From Campylobacterales bacterium (GTDB lineage Bacteria > Campylobacterota > Campylobacteria > Campylobacterales > QNZT01): a stretch of DNA of 19,931 bases. A program made the position numbers and the translations under genes. This document shows, one piece after another, positions 1-8,616 of this stretch. The notes under the pieces are model-generated. The model was not told the origin of the DNA. It ran no database searches and worked only from the letters and a program-made list of their open reading frames with translations. Where the stretch lies: positions 1-19,931 of the forward strand of contig JALULO010000277.1 of assembly GCA_027056215.1 (NCBI GenBank). Direction: 5' to 3'. The stretch's first letter is position 1. Every line of letters starts with the position of its first letter.

Positions 1-1
1 A

Positions 2-847
2 ATCAAAGATAGCACGACTTACACGGCTTCTAGGACTAAGTTCACCTCTTTTGTCATATTCAAAAAGAAATCTTTTCCCATTTTCATCAACGATATGTGC
101 ACCCTCGCCTCTTAGAGCTTCTGTAAGGAGTTGTTTTCTTGCACCACGATTGTGGATAAAAACAGTAGGATGAAACTGCATCATCTCCATATCCCGTAAG
201 TCACATCCTTTTTCAACACACAATCCTTGCATGTCTGCACTAATTGCACGTGCATTGGTATGGTATTCATAGATAGATCCTACACCCCCACTGGCTATAA
301 TAATATTTTTTGCATAGTAGTTGCGAAACTCGTCTTTATGATAAACACGCACACCATGACAATAACCATTTTCGATAAATAGATCTGTTACAGTTGAATT
401 GTAAAGTAGTTTATGCGGATTTTCTTTCATCAAAAAATGGTGAATATGACGACCGGTTGCATCACCACCTGCATGTAAGATTCTGTTTCTTGAGTGTGCT
501 GCTTCTTTTGTATAAAGCAGTTTTCCCTCTTCATCTGTATCAAATACAAAACCACGTTTGATAAAATCTTTGATAGCTTCTCGACCATCTGTACACATGA
601 TTTCAACGGCTTTTTTATCACATAGCCCAGCACCTGCTTCTAAAGTATCTTCAATATGTGATGCGATATCTTCATCGTCAACGGCGACAGCCACACCACC
701 TTGAGCATAAAAAGTATTACAATCCCATGAATTTTCTTTACAAATAAGCAAGACATTTTTATCTTTGTCAAACGATGCAGCTGCATTAAGACCAGCTATA
801 CCTGTACCGATGATAATGGCATCGTATGTTGTATTGTTATGATTCAT
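2..847 (-). CDS. nadB: L-aspartate oxidase, N-terminal part (3' end outside window)
   Basis: Flavoprotein that oxidises L-aspartate to iminoaspartate in the first step of de novo NAD synthesis, in the cytoplasm. The reading frame is open from the ATG at 847 to the left edge, giving 282 residues of an expected 480-540. It starts with an FAD Rossmann loop (GTGIAG, residues 14-19), then the AQGGVAVA segment, the HSRNRILHAGGDATGR segment, and RGEGAHIVDENGKRF near the edge, a pattern typical of the fumarate reductase/succinate dehydrogenase flavoprotein superfamily and of NadB within it. The first base of its ATG precedes the TGA of the upstream 40-residue lipoprotein gene (ATGA overlap), so the two are probably translationally coupled; only a weak AAAAAGA purine stretch is seen in front. 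A fumarate reductase or succinate dehydrogenase flavoprotein is the alternative, but the lack of adjacent subunit genes upstream and the motif wording favour NadB. Confidence 0.88.
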   Translation of the reverse strand, partial: MNHNNTTYDAIIIGTGIAGLNAAASFDKDKNVLLICKENSWDCNTFYAQGGVAVAVDDEDIASHIEDTLEAGAGLCDKKAVEIMCTDGREAIKDFIKRGFVFDTDEEGKLLYTKEAAHSRNRILHAGGDATGRHIHHFLMKENPHKLLYNSTVTDLFIENGYCHGVRVYHKDEFRNYYAKNIIIASGGVGSIYEYHTNARAISADMQGLCVEKGCDLRDMEMMQFHPTVFIHNRGARKQLLTEALRGEGAHIVDENGKRFLFEYDKRGELSPRSRVSRAIFD

Positions 848-966
848 GTGGTTGTTGTCTTTTTAGGAGTATAGACAGGATCTGTTTTATAGCCACAAGC
901 AGTAAAAAATATAAAGACAAATGCTATAATACAAATATGAAAAGTTCTGAAAATATAATTGCGCAT
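844..966 (-). CDS. Small lipoprotein, 40 aa (CGYKTDPVY type)
   Basis: A 40-residue reading frame with a basic N terminus (MRNYIFR), a hydrophobic stretch (residues 11-23) and a lipobox ending in F-T-A-C24, followed by GYKTDPVYTPKK and a threonine tail. This is the architecture of the very short outer-membrane lipoproteins (CGxKxPxY type, LptM/YifL-like) that often precede biosynthetic genes; the family assignment is inferred. The ATG at 966 is the only possible start because a TAA stop lies directly in front of it. A GAGG sits 13 nt upstream, rather far for a ribosome binding site. Its TGA overlaps the nadB ATG by ATGA, and its first 30 bases lie antisense to the 5' end of the divergent DUF721 gene. 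Signal-peptide logic and the tight coupling to nadB are the reasons for calling it despite its size. Confidence 0.7.
   Translation of the reverse strand: MRNYIFRTFHICIIAFVFIFFTACGYKTDPVYTPKKTTTT
923..930 (+). promoter_or_regulatory. Extended -10 promoter of the DUF721-uvrC operon
   Basis: The sequence TGC-TATAAT is a perfect extended -10. The ATG at 937 begins six bases after its last T, where transcription should initiate, and there is no Shine-Dalgarno sequence. The element lies inside the coding sequence of the divergent 40-residue lipoprotein gene. No -35 box is recognisable. Confidence 0.6.
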
Positions 967-1383
967 TTAACAGGTAAACCTCGATTTCAAAAAATTAGCC
1001 AAAAAAGATGTTTTGAAAAACTTATATCACTATTGCCACCGCAACTTGCGCGTGCAGTGATGTTTACATATGTTAAAAATCAAACGCTCTTTTTTGTTTT
1101 AAACCACCCAGGGCTTAAAATGGAGTTCAATTATAAGATTAATCTAATAAAGAGTTTATTAAAGAAAATTAAAGATATTGATCAAAATTGTAAAAATATT
1201 GATGTAACTGATGTAAAGGCATTTGTCAGTAACAAAATCACTCTTGAAGAAAAACCACCACCCTCACCGACTTGGCGTTATAAAGAGCGTGCATACGGTC
1301 GTTTTTACAATTTTGCAAGTGATGAAAAGCTGAAAGATCTTTTTAACCAGATAAAGGCACAAATCAAACAAAATGAGACTTGA
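937..1383 (+). CDS. DUF721 domain protein, DciA-like
   Basis: 148-residue basic protein whose first 80 residues have the DUF721 pattern: a helix ending in LISLLPPQLARAV (29-41), then a YVKNQTLFFVLNHPG strand pair and MEFNYKINLIKSLLKKI (62-78), resembling the DciA helicase-operator domain that interacts with DnaB. The C-terminal half has a PPPSPTWRYKERAYGRF segment (approximately 106-122) of unknown role. A longer frame reaches back to 826, but that part would translate the antisense of the lipoprotein gene and cross the promoter; the ATG at 937 is preferred because it sits at the predicted transcription start. The 3' end overlaps uvrC by 11 bases. DciA-type function in DNA replication is known for this family in other bacteria; here it is inferred from weak pattern similarity. 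Confidence 0.75.
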   Translation: MKSSENIIAHLTGKPRFQKISQKRCFEKLISLLPPQLARAVMFTYVKNQTLFFVLNHPGLKMEFNYKINLIKSLLKKIKDIDQNCKNIDVTDVKAFVSNKITLEEKPPPSPTWRYKERAYGRFYNFASDEKLKDLFNQIKAQIKQNET

Positions 1384-3172
1384 AGATAAAGTAAAAGCAC
1401 TCCCAAACAATCCTGGAATCTACCAATACTTTGACAAACACGGACATCTTTTATATGTTGGGAAAGCCAAAAATCTAAAAAATCGCGTTAAAAGCTATTT
1501 TCGTTTTACACCCTCTTTCGCACCCTCTTGTAATACCTCAGGTAGAATTTACAAAATGCTTACCGAAGCTGTAGACTTGGCATACATCATCGTTGAGAGT
1601 GAACACGATGCCTTGATATTGGAAAATTCACTCATCAAACAACTCAAGCCAAAATACAATATCTTGCTACGTGATGACAAAACTTACCCCTATATCTATG
1701 TGGATTTTAATCAAGATTTTCCAAGGCTTGAAATCACCAGAAAAATAGTCAAAGGCTCTCATATCAAATATTTTGGTCCTTTTTCCCAAAATGCCAGAGA
1801 ATTGCTTGAGGGCATCTATGATATCTGTAAACTCGTACAAAAGAAATCATGTATCAAAGGGAAAAAAGCTTGTCTCTTTTATCAGATAGATAAATGTCTC
1901 GCCCCTTGTGAAGGTAAAGTGAGTAAAGAGGCATACAACAAAATCGTCCAAGAAGCGATCTCTTATCTTCAAAATCATAAACAACTGTTGCAAAAGTTAG
2001 AAGAGAAGATGCTTTTTTACAGTGAAAATCTTCTCTTTGAAGAAGCTGCACGTATACGCAATCGTATGGAAAAGATCAAAAGTACCCAACGACTCTCGCA
2101 TATCGATCTTGCCAAGCTCGAAGATTATGATATCTTTGCCATCAGTATTTCACAAACAAAAGCCTGCGGTGTCATGATCTTTATCCGTCAGGGAAAAGTA
2201 ACCTCTAGTACACATACCATCTTTAAATCTTCTACCGGTTTTGATCTTGATGAATTGTATAAAGTGTTACTTATGGGGTACTACCAAAAAGATATGCCAT
2301 TTAAAATAAAAGAGATTTTACTCTACGATGACTTTACAGAAGGGGCTGTGTTAGAGGAGTTCTTAACCCAAAAGTTTCAACATAACGTGCATATAAGAGT
2401 ACCCAAAATCGGTGAAAAACGTCGTCTGGTTGAACTCGCTTTCAACAATGCAACAGAGATATTGCGTATGGAAGCCAAAAAACATGATGAGACGATTTAT
2501 CTTGAAATCCAAAAACTTTTTAAACTTCAAAACTTACCTTACACTATCGAAACCTATGACAACTCTCATATGATGGGAAGTGCAACAGTCGGGGCGATGG
2601 TTAAGTGGGATGAGGGATTTGTGAAGAAGGATTATCGTCACTATAACTTGAGAGCAAAAGATGAATATGGACAGATGAAAGAGATGTTAGTACGACGTGT
2701 TGAGAGTTTCAGTAAAAGCCCTCCACCAGATCTGATGGTCTTAGATGGTGGTGAGACTTTACGAAAATTAGCGGTCAAGATTATTCAGAGAAGTGGTGTA
2801 AATGTCGATGTTATTGCCATTGCAAAAGAGAAAAGAGATGCCAAAGCGATGCGTGCAAGAGGAAGTGCAAGGGATATCCTTCATGGGGATGAGGGTGAAT
2901 TGAGGCTTGATCCAAAAGATAAGCGACTTCAATTTATCCAGCGTCTACGTGACGAAGCCCATCGTTTTGCCATCTCTTTTCATCAAAAACAGAAACGAAA
3001 ATCCGACCAACAAGTGTTGCTTATGCAAAAAAAAGGTGTCGGGGAAGCTACTGTGAGAAAACTTTTGCAATATTTTGAGACATTTGAAAATATCGAAAAT
3101 GCCACACTTGAAGAGTTAAGCAGTGTAGTTGGCACGAATATTGCTCAAAACATCAAAAATATTCACAGCTAA
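1373..3172 (+). CDS. uvrC: UvrABC excinuclease subunit C
   Basis: Nuclease that makes both incisions around a bulky lesion in nucleotide excision repair with UvrA and UvrB. All expected parts of this 599-residue protein are visible. The GIY-YIG nuclease has GIY at 15-17, YVG at 28-30, R39 and E84. A four-cysteine set (C160, C167, C175, C179) matches the position of the UvrC iron-sulfur cluster. The UVR motif that binds UvrB lies at about 204-239. The RNase H-like second nuclease has D396, D458 (in LDGG) and H530; the usual DDY motif reads DEY at 430-432. Tandem helix-hairpin-helix motifs follow at 552-597. The ATG overlaps the end of the upstream DUF721 gene by 11 bases, and the next gene follows after 11 bases, so it is an internal operon gene. 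Confidence 0.97.
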   Translation: MRLEDKVKALPNNPGIYQYFDKHGHLLYVGKAKNLKNRVKSYFRFTPSFAPSCNTSGRIYKMLTEAVDLAYIIVESEHDALILENSLIKQLKPKYNILLRDDKTYPYIYVDFNQDFPRLEITRKIVKGSHIKYFGPFSQNARELLEGIYDICKLVQKKSCIKGKKACLFYQIDKCLAPCEGKVSKEAYNKIVQEAISYLQNHKQLLQKLEEKMLFYSENLLFEEAARIRNRMEKIKSTQRLSHIDLAKLEDYDIFAISISQTKACGVMIFIRQGKVTSSTHTIFKSSTGFDLDELYKVLLMGYYQKDMPFKIKEILLYDDFTEGAVLEEFLTQKFQHNVHIRVPKIGEKRRLVELAFNNATEILRMEAKKHDETIYLEIQKLFKLQNLPYTIETYDNSHMMGSATVGAMVKWDEGFVKKDYRHYNLRAKDEYGQMKEMLVRRVESFSKSPPPDLMVLDGGETLRKLAVKIIQRSGVNVDVIAIAKEKRDAKAMRARGSARDILHGDEGELRLDPKDKRLQFIQRLRDEAHRFAISFHQKQKRKSDQQVLLMQKKGVGEATVRKLLQYFETFENIENATLEELSSVVGTNIAQNIKNIHS

Positions 3173-3183
3173 AGGATGAAATA

Positions 3184-5370
3184 GTGATACTTTATGATCA
3201 AAACTTTAAATTTATTGGAATGAGCGCTGAATCTCTACACTTTTTGGGATACGAAGATATGGAAGACTTTATCTCTATGCACGATGATTTTGCAACACTG
3301 TTGGTGAAAAAAGAGGGATATATACACAATTTTGACAATTTTTCATGGATTCATTATGTGTTATATAGTGGTACAGCAAATAAACAGGCGATTATTGCTA
3401 AAAAAAATGGGCAAGAAATTCCTGTTAATATCAGTATCAAAGAAGTCTTTTTAAACCAAGAGTATAACGGTGTATCCAAACTTTATAGTGTCAAAATCAT
3501 TCACGAAAATTTTACATTACTTTCAACAAATAATGATGCAAATAAAAACATGACACCACAAACGAATATAAGTCTTAGAGGTTTAGCCGGCGTAAATACA
3601 GCCGAATACAATCAAACAATACAAGAGCAGAGTTTTGATCAAAAAGAAACTACACCTACACAATCACAAGTGGACACGAAAAATTTTGATCTTAAACTTG
3701 ATTTAGAACAGCAAAGCCCACTAGATACAGCAGAAAACCTTTCAACACAAACACCAAAGATAGAAGATAGTAAAGTACCGGAAGATACAACACTTGACTT
3801 CAAACTTGATTTGCCAGAATCCTTTCAAAGTTCTCATGAACAAACATCAGCAGAGATTCCTCTACAACCAGAATCAAATCTTGATTTTAAACTTGATGAA
3901 ACTACCATACAAGAAAAAGAGGACACGTTGGAGTTACCACAACTTAACCCTGATGTTTTTATGCAAACTGATACACAAGATGCACATGAAGAAAAGTCAG
4001 AAAGTTCGGAAAGAGGATTGTTAAACATCTTTGGTTCTAAAAAAGAAAAAACAAAATCTAAAGAAAAAGGTATTTTAGATTTAGCTGCACTTTTACATCC
4101 CAAAAGTGACAAAACCCCTACTGAAGAAAAAATAGCAAAAGATACACCTCAAACAGATTCATCCGCTTTTTCATTTAAATTACTTGATGGTGAGAAAACT
4201 GAAGATATAGAACCTGCAAAAACATCAGTACAAGAGGATATCAGAAAAGACCAAGTAAAAGATATCAATGAACCAACACTTTCAGATATATCTATATCAA
4301 CATCAACGCCAAAGGAAGAAGATTTTCTATTTAATCTTTCTACTTTAGAAGATGATAATATCAATAAAAATGAAGTGGGGAAAGAAACTCCTAAAGAAGA
4401 AAACATACCAGCTCACGTTGAAAACAAACCAGAAGGAACCAACCCATTTCATGCTGATACATCCTTGATAGCACAGATCAAAGATGATATCGAAGAAATA
4501 GATCAAACCCCTCAAAAGCAAAACAAAGAATCTGATACAAATACACTCTCTTTAGATATGTTATTGAAAAGCAGTGAAAATAGTGAAACAAAAGAAGATG
4601 CACCTCTGCAAGAAAAAACAGATGTTGTTGAAGAGAAACAAATACAGCAAGACAATACACTTTCTCTCGCAGACTTAATCAAGCCAAATGATAAGCAAGA
4701 CGAAGAAGTTACATCCCAGATAATAGAGCAGAAAACAGCAGAAACGAACAAAGATCAAAAAATAGAAAATATCTGTGATAATAGACAATTAGAGATTCCA
4801 GACACAAGTAGAACTTTTAGTAAAACCCTTGAAGATGTTTTTACGCTGACAGATGTTATTGGGAGGCCTCAAAAAAATGAAAATAGCCAACTTTTAAAAG
4901 ATGAATCTGAAAACTTGCTGACACAATCATTAAATTTAGATTCATTATCACAAGTACCCCATGAAGATATCGTACAAGAAAGTAAAAATCAGCAGGATAT
5001 AACTAAAGACACATTAAAATCCGAAAATAAAACTGACGTACGAAGTATTGAATTACCGACATTTGAAGGGTTGGGTCTGAATAAAGAAGATGAATTTGAA
5101 TTGATCAATGAATTTTTAGATGATACAAATCAAAATCTACAAATGATTGAAGCATATAGCACAATTGATGATTTTCATAATGTTAAATATAATTTAATAA
5201 AAATCAAAAGTTCTGCTGAGATACTGAACCTTGACAGTATCATTGATATCACTAAGGCTATGCTAACTGCCTCTGATACAAAAAACAGTGCTGAATTCAG
5301 TCGCCAATTGGATACTCTCAAACATCATATTGCTGCTTACAAGGATCATTTTGCCGCAATCAGTGCATAA
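3184..5370 (+). CDS. PAS-like / disordered / degenerate Hpt-like protein
   Basis: 728-residue protein not assigned to a named family. Residues 1-110 look like a PAS fold (LYDQNFKFIGMSAES start, KKNGQEIPVNISIKEV strand pair). Residues 115-620 are acidic, rich in Glu, Lys, Thr and Gln, with no predicted fold, and carry two recurring hydrophobic motifs: FDLKLDL-like (168-174, 204-210, 233-238, 329-334, 381-386) and TLSLxxLL-like (299-305, 454-461, 492-499, 553-559). Residues 633-728 form helices resembling an Hpt domain, but the phosphoacceptor position of the HxLKGSS motif reads I672-K-I-K-S-S, so no histidine is present. The start is GTG at 3184, with AGGA seven bases upstream; an ATG nearer the ribosome binding site runs into TAG. 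It lies 11 bases after uvrC and 20 before the hybrid kinase, suggesting an adaptor for that kinase (inference). Confidence 0.8.
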   Translation: MILYDQNFKFIGMSAESLHFLGYEDMEDFISMHDDFATLLVKKEGYIHNFDNFSWIHYVLYSGTANKQAIIAKKNGQEIPVNISIKEVFLNQEYNGVSKLYSVKIIHENFTLLSTNNDANKNMTPQTNISLRGLAGVNTAEYNQTIQEQSFDQKETTPTQSQVDTKNFDLKLDLEQQSPLDTAENLSTQTPKIEDSKVPEDTTLDFKLDLPESFQSSHEQTSAEIPLQPESNLDFKLDETTIQEKEDTLELPQLNPDVFMQTDTQDAHEEKSESSERGLLNIFGSKKEKTKSKEKGILDLAALLHPKSDKTPTEEKIAKDTPQTDSSAFSFKLLDGEKTEDIEPAKTSVQEDIRKDQVKDINEPTLSDISISTSTPKEEDFLFNLSTLEDDNINKNEVGKETPKEENIPAHVENKPEGTNPFHADTSLIAQIKDDIEEIDQTPQKQNKESDTNTLSLDMLLKSSENSETKEDAPLQEKTDVVEEKQIQQDNTLSLADLIKPNDKQDEEVTSQIIEQKTAETNKDQKIENICDNRQLEIPDTSRTFSKTLEDVFTLTDVIGRPQKNENSQLLKDESENLLTQSLNLDSLSQVPHEDIVQESKNQQDITKDTLKSENKTDVRSIELPTFEGLGLNKEDEFELINEFLDDTNQNLQMIEAYSTIDDFHNVKYNLIKIKSSAEILNLDSIIDITKAMLTASDTKNSAEFSRQLDTLKHHIAAYKDHFAAISA

Positions 5371-5390
5371 AAAATGGAGTCTATATAGAT

Positions 5391-8300
5391 ATGAATATAA
5401 AACGTAATTTACAAATCATTACAGTTGTGCCAATAACATTATTGGCACTCACATGTGCTTATTTCTTATACAATACGTATAAAGAGTATACAACATATCA
5501 GATACAAACACAAAAAAGTTATCAAATCAAAGCACTGAAAACACTTTTCATGAACCTTGCAACTGAGCGGGGATTGGAAAGTATTTATATCTCTGATAAA
5601 GATAATCCAAGTGTTAAAAAACTCTTGAATGAACAACGTTTGAGTACAAATAGTACAATCAATGGAATTATCAATTTTAATGTAAAAAATCAAAATGATG
5701 AAATTGTTTACAATTTACTCTCCCAAATCAAAAAAATCAATCTTATTAGAGATAAAATAGACAATGAGGAGATCTCATTTGAACCTGCTTATAACTATTT
5801 TAATAATATGCTTTCACTCATCATCCAAAAGATGGAAACACTTTTGTCAGTTGGAATCAATCCAGAACTAACCAATTTGTCAGCTAACTATTTAAACAGC
5901 ATAAAAGTTATGAAATCTATCGCAGATGAACGTGATGTTGTTAGTAATTTACTCGCAAATAACATCAAAACAGATAGATTATATCTTATGAATCTTTTTA
6001 AAAGCAGCACAATTTTACCCGCTTTTACAACATTGCAAAGAAAATATAAAAGTGATATCAAACCTTACCTGAATAACCCTGGATTTTTAAAATCCATCAA
6101 AGAAAGTGATCGTATCAAACGTTCACTTTTAAAAGACGAAGAAGTACAAACCAAACCACTCACTTGGTTTAATGCTGAAACAAATAAAATCATTGCACTC
6201 AATAAAGCATCTGCAACGCTTTTTTCTAATATCATCCATCAAATCAAAACAAGTGAAAATTTTGCATTAATAAAATTATTGATTCTAGGATTACTCTTTA
6301 TCGCTTCACTCTATATGTTCTACATCTACAAAAAACTATATGGATTTTTAACAGATAAAAGAGGTCTTGAAAAATTATTGGATAAGACAATAGAATATGC
6401 ACTAATTGAAGATATGATTGATTTAAATACCACACAAGGTGTCAAAAAAACATATGAAATCGTTGAAGACACTGTTGATAAAATCGCAGTAGAAAAGAAA
6501 AAAGCAGAAAAAGCCAATGCTGCAAAAAGTATCTTTTTGGCAAACATGTCCCATGAAATACGTACCCCTATCAACGGTATCATCGGTTTTACAGACTTAC
6601 TAAAAAACAGCAAGCTCGGTACTGAAGAGCGTGAATATGTAGATATCATCCATAAAAGTACCGACAATTTACTCGAAATCATCAATAATATTCTCGATCT
6701 TTCAAAAATAGAGAGTCAAAAAATCGCCATTGACGAAATCTTATTTTCCCCTGTTGATGAGTTTGAAAATAGTATCGATGTGTATATGCCAAAAGCTGAA
6801 AATAAAAACATAAATCTCTCCATGTATATGGATAGCGGCTTTGAAAATTATCTCTTAGGTGATATCACTAAAATCAAAGAAGTTCTTTTAAATCTGATTT
6901 CAAATGCCCTCAAATTTACACCAGAACAAGGGCATATCGCTTTGCGGATCAAAAAACTTGATTCACACCAAAATGGATATGAAAAAATTTACTTTGAAGT
7001 GACTGATTCAGGTATCGGTATGAGTGAAGAAGAAGCACGTGATGTATTTGATGCCTTTTCACAAGCTGACTCTACCATCACAAGGAAATATGGTGGAACA
7101 GGTCTTGGTCTGACAATCTCTAGCAATTATATAGAATTGCTAGAGGGTAGACTTGAAGTAGAGAGTAAAAAAGGAAAAGGTAGTAAATTTTTCTTTACGC
7201 TGAACTTAAAAAAAGGAAAACCTTTACGTAATTCTCTTAGAAATAGGTACAAACATTTTCATGCACTTGTATTAAGTGAATATAGAGAAGATCGATTAAG
7301 TGAGATTACAACACAATATCTTGACTATTTAGGATCTGCTGCTAAAAAAGCATCTATTTCAGAATTAACCGATAGTGATATTTTAAATGATGTCAATCTT
7401 TTGATCGCACAAAAAAGGCAGATTGATGATAAAACACTCACACTCATCAAATCACTCAACTTACCTCTACTTTTAATCGTACCGACACACATGCGTATAG
7501 ATGCTGAAAAACTTAAAGATGACAATGTATTTGTCGTGAGTGAACCAGTATATCTCTCGAAATTTTCCAAACTCTTACATGAGATTGAAAATAGAGCAGA
7601 CTTTCCTGAAGTAAAAATCGCAGATATCAAAAGAAAAGTTTTAAAACAAAAAGAGAGTTACCATATACTAGTAGCAGAAGACAATGAAATCAACCAAAAA
7701 CTTATTCGTAAAATATTACGTAATGAAAATTTAGAAGTCACCACAGTAGAAAATGGCAAAGAAGCCTATGAAGCCAGACAACACAATGAATATGATTTGA
7801 TCTTCATGGACATCGCTATGCCAGTGATGGATGGCGTAACCGCCACGAAAAAAATCATCGCCTATGAAGAGGATCAAGGACTCAGTCATATACCGGTCAT
7901 TGCCCTTACCGCAAATGCACTCAAAGGTGATCGTGAGAAATTTCTAAATGACGGATTTGATGAATATATACCAAAGCCGATCAGACAAACTGAGATTATT
8001 GAACTTTTGCGTACTTATACAATCCCTTTAAAAGAGGATAAACAGATCCTTGATAAATCACAACATAACAATAATGAACAAGAGATAAAAGAGACCATTG
8101 CAGAAAAAAATCTTTTTACAGATGATATCGTAGTAGATAACCAAACAAAATCTATGCAACAAGAGCCTATTCCTACTGAAGAGCGACACAATATTTTAGT
8201 CTATAAAAAAAGTAGAGTTGAAACAAAAATATTTGAAAAAGTCTTGTCTCAGATTTATAAAAAAGTAGATATTGCCAACTCTACAACAGAATTTTTAGAT

Positions 8301-8546
8301 AGCATTGTAAAACATAACTATAAAATCATCATGGTAGACAATGAAATACCAAATCTTGACTTTGAAGTACTCTTTAACCGTATAGAAAAAAGAGATGATA
8401 CGATTGTACTGTTATTTCGAAGTTTTGATTCTATTGTAGACGATAAAACACGTGGACAATTTGATGATGTACTAATCAATAGCGCAGATAAAGTTTATCT
8501 AAAGTTGATTTTAGATAATTACCTCAATCCTGAAGATAAAAAATAG
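5391..8546 (+). CDS. Hybrid sensor histidine kinase with NIT sensor and several receiver domains
   Basis: 1051-residue inner-membrane kinase. TM1 is at about 8-28 and TM2 at 292-314; between them is a helical sensor resembling the NIT (nitrate/nitrite sensing) domain, with the typical ERG at 59-61. The HisKA phosphoacceptor is H388 in the SHEIRTPINGIIGF segment. The ATPase has N505 (N box), DSGIGM 539-544 and GGTGLGL 568-574. The receiver at 757-875 is complete: E763-D764, phospho-Asp D807, T840 and K862 before P863. Two further regions look like receivers: 621-735, without a usable Asp pocket, and 931-1045, which keeps the D983 and P987 positions but has YKKS in place of the acidic pair. No Hpt domain follows. 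GGAG lies 11 bases before the ATG. It probably signals with the PAS/Hpt-like protein encoded just upstream; the ligand is unknown, and NIT family membership only suggests nitrate or nitrite. Confidence 0.93.
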   Translation: MNIKRNLQIITVVPITLLALTCAYFLYNTYKEYTTYQIQTQKSYQIKALKTLFMNLATERGLESIYISDKDNPSVKKLLNEQRLSTNSTINGIINFNVKNQNDEIVYNLLSQIKKINLIRDKIDNEEISFEPAYNYFNNMLSLIIQKMETLLSVGINPELTNLSANYLNSIKVMKSIADERDVVSNLLANNIKTDRLYLMNLFKSSTILPAFTTLQRKYKSDIKPYLNNPGFLKSIKESDRIKRSLLKDEEVQTKPLTWFNAETNKIIALNKASATLFSNIIHQIKTSENFALIKLLILGLLFIASLYMFYIYKKLYGFLTDKRGLEKLLDKTIEYALIEDMIDLNTTQGVKKTYEIVEDTVDKIAVEKKKAEKANAAKSIFLANMSHEIRTPINGIIGFTDLLKNSKLGTEEREYVDIIHKSTDNLLEIINNILDLSKIESQKIAIDEILFSPVDEFENSIDVYMPKAENKNINLSMYMDSGFENYLLGDITKIKEVLLNLISNALKFTPEQGHIALRIKKLDSHQNGYEKIYFEVTDSGIGMSEEEARDVFDAFSQADSTITRKYGGTGLGLTISSNYIELLEGRLEVESKKGKGSKFFFTLNLKKGKPLRNSLRNRYKHFHALVLSEYREDRLSEITTQYLDYLGSAAKKASISELTDSDILNDVNLLIAQKRQIDDKTLTLIKSLNLPLLLIVPTHMRIDAEKLKDDNVFVVSEPVYLSKFSKLLHEIENRADFPEVKIADIKRKVLKQKESYHILVAEDNEINQKLIRKILRNENLEVTTVENGKEAYEARQHNEYDLIFMDIAMPVMDGVTATKKIIAYEEDQGLSHIPVIALTANALKGDREKFLNDGFDEYIPKPIRQTEIIELLRTYTIPLKEDKQILDKSQHNNNEQEIKETIAEKNLFTDDIVVDNQTKSMQQEPIPTEERHNILVYKKSRVETKIFEKVLSQIYKKVDIANSTTEFLDSIVKHNYKIIMVDNEIPNLDFEVLFNRIEKRDDTIVLLFRSFDSIVDDKTRGQFDDVLINSADKVYLKLILDNYLNPEDKK

Positions 8547-8578
8547 TATATAAATTATTATTATATTTATATTTTTTT

Positions 8579-8587
8579 TGTTATACT
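8579..8587 (+). promoter_or_regulatory. Extended -10 promoter of the SDR-GAPDH pair
   Basis: TGT-TATACT follows an AT-rich tract in the 70-base gap after the kinase gene. It predicts a leader of about 22 bases containing GGAG and GGGG before the ATG at 8617. No -35 box is visible. The same nine bases occur at 19699-19707 in front of another gene. Confidence 0.6.
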
Positions 8588-8616
8588 AGTCATAACAGTA
8601 TTGGAGTTGGGGTAGT

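Noticed and set aside
826..936. Upstream extension of the DUF721 gene to an ATG at 826
   Set aside because: The added 37 residues translate the antisense of a lipoprotein gene, cross a perfect extended -10, and resemble no DUF721 N terminus.
3794..4751. Several overlapping frames on both strands inside the disordered linker gene
   Set aside because: Low-complexity Lys/Glu/Thr-rich coding sequence produces long shadow frames; none has a ribosome binding site or family motif.
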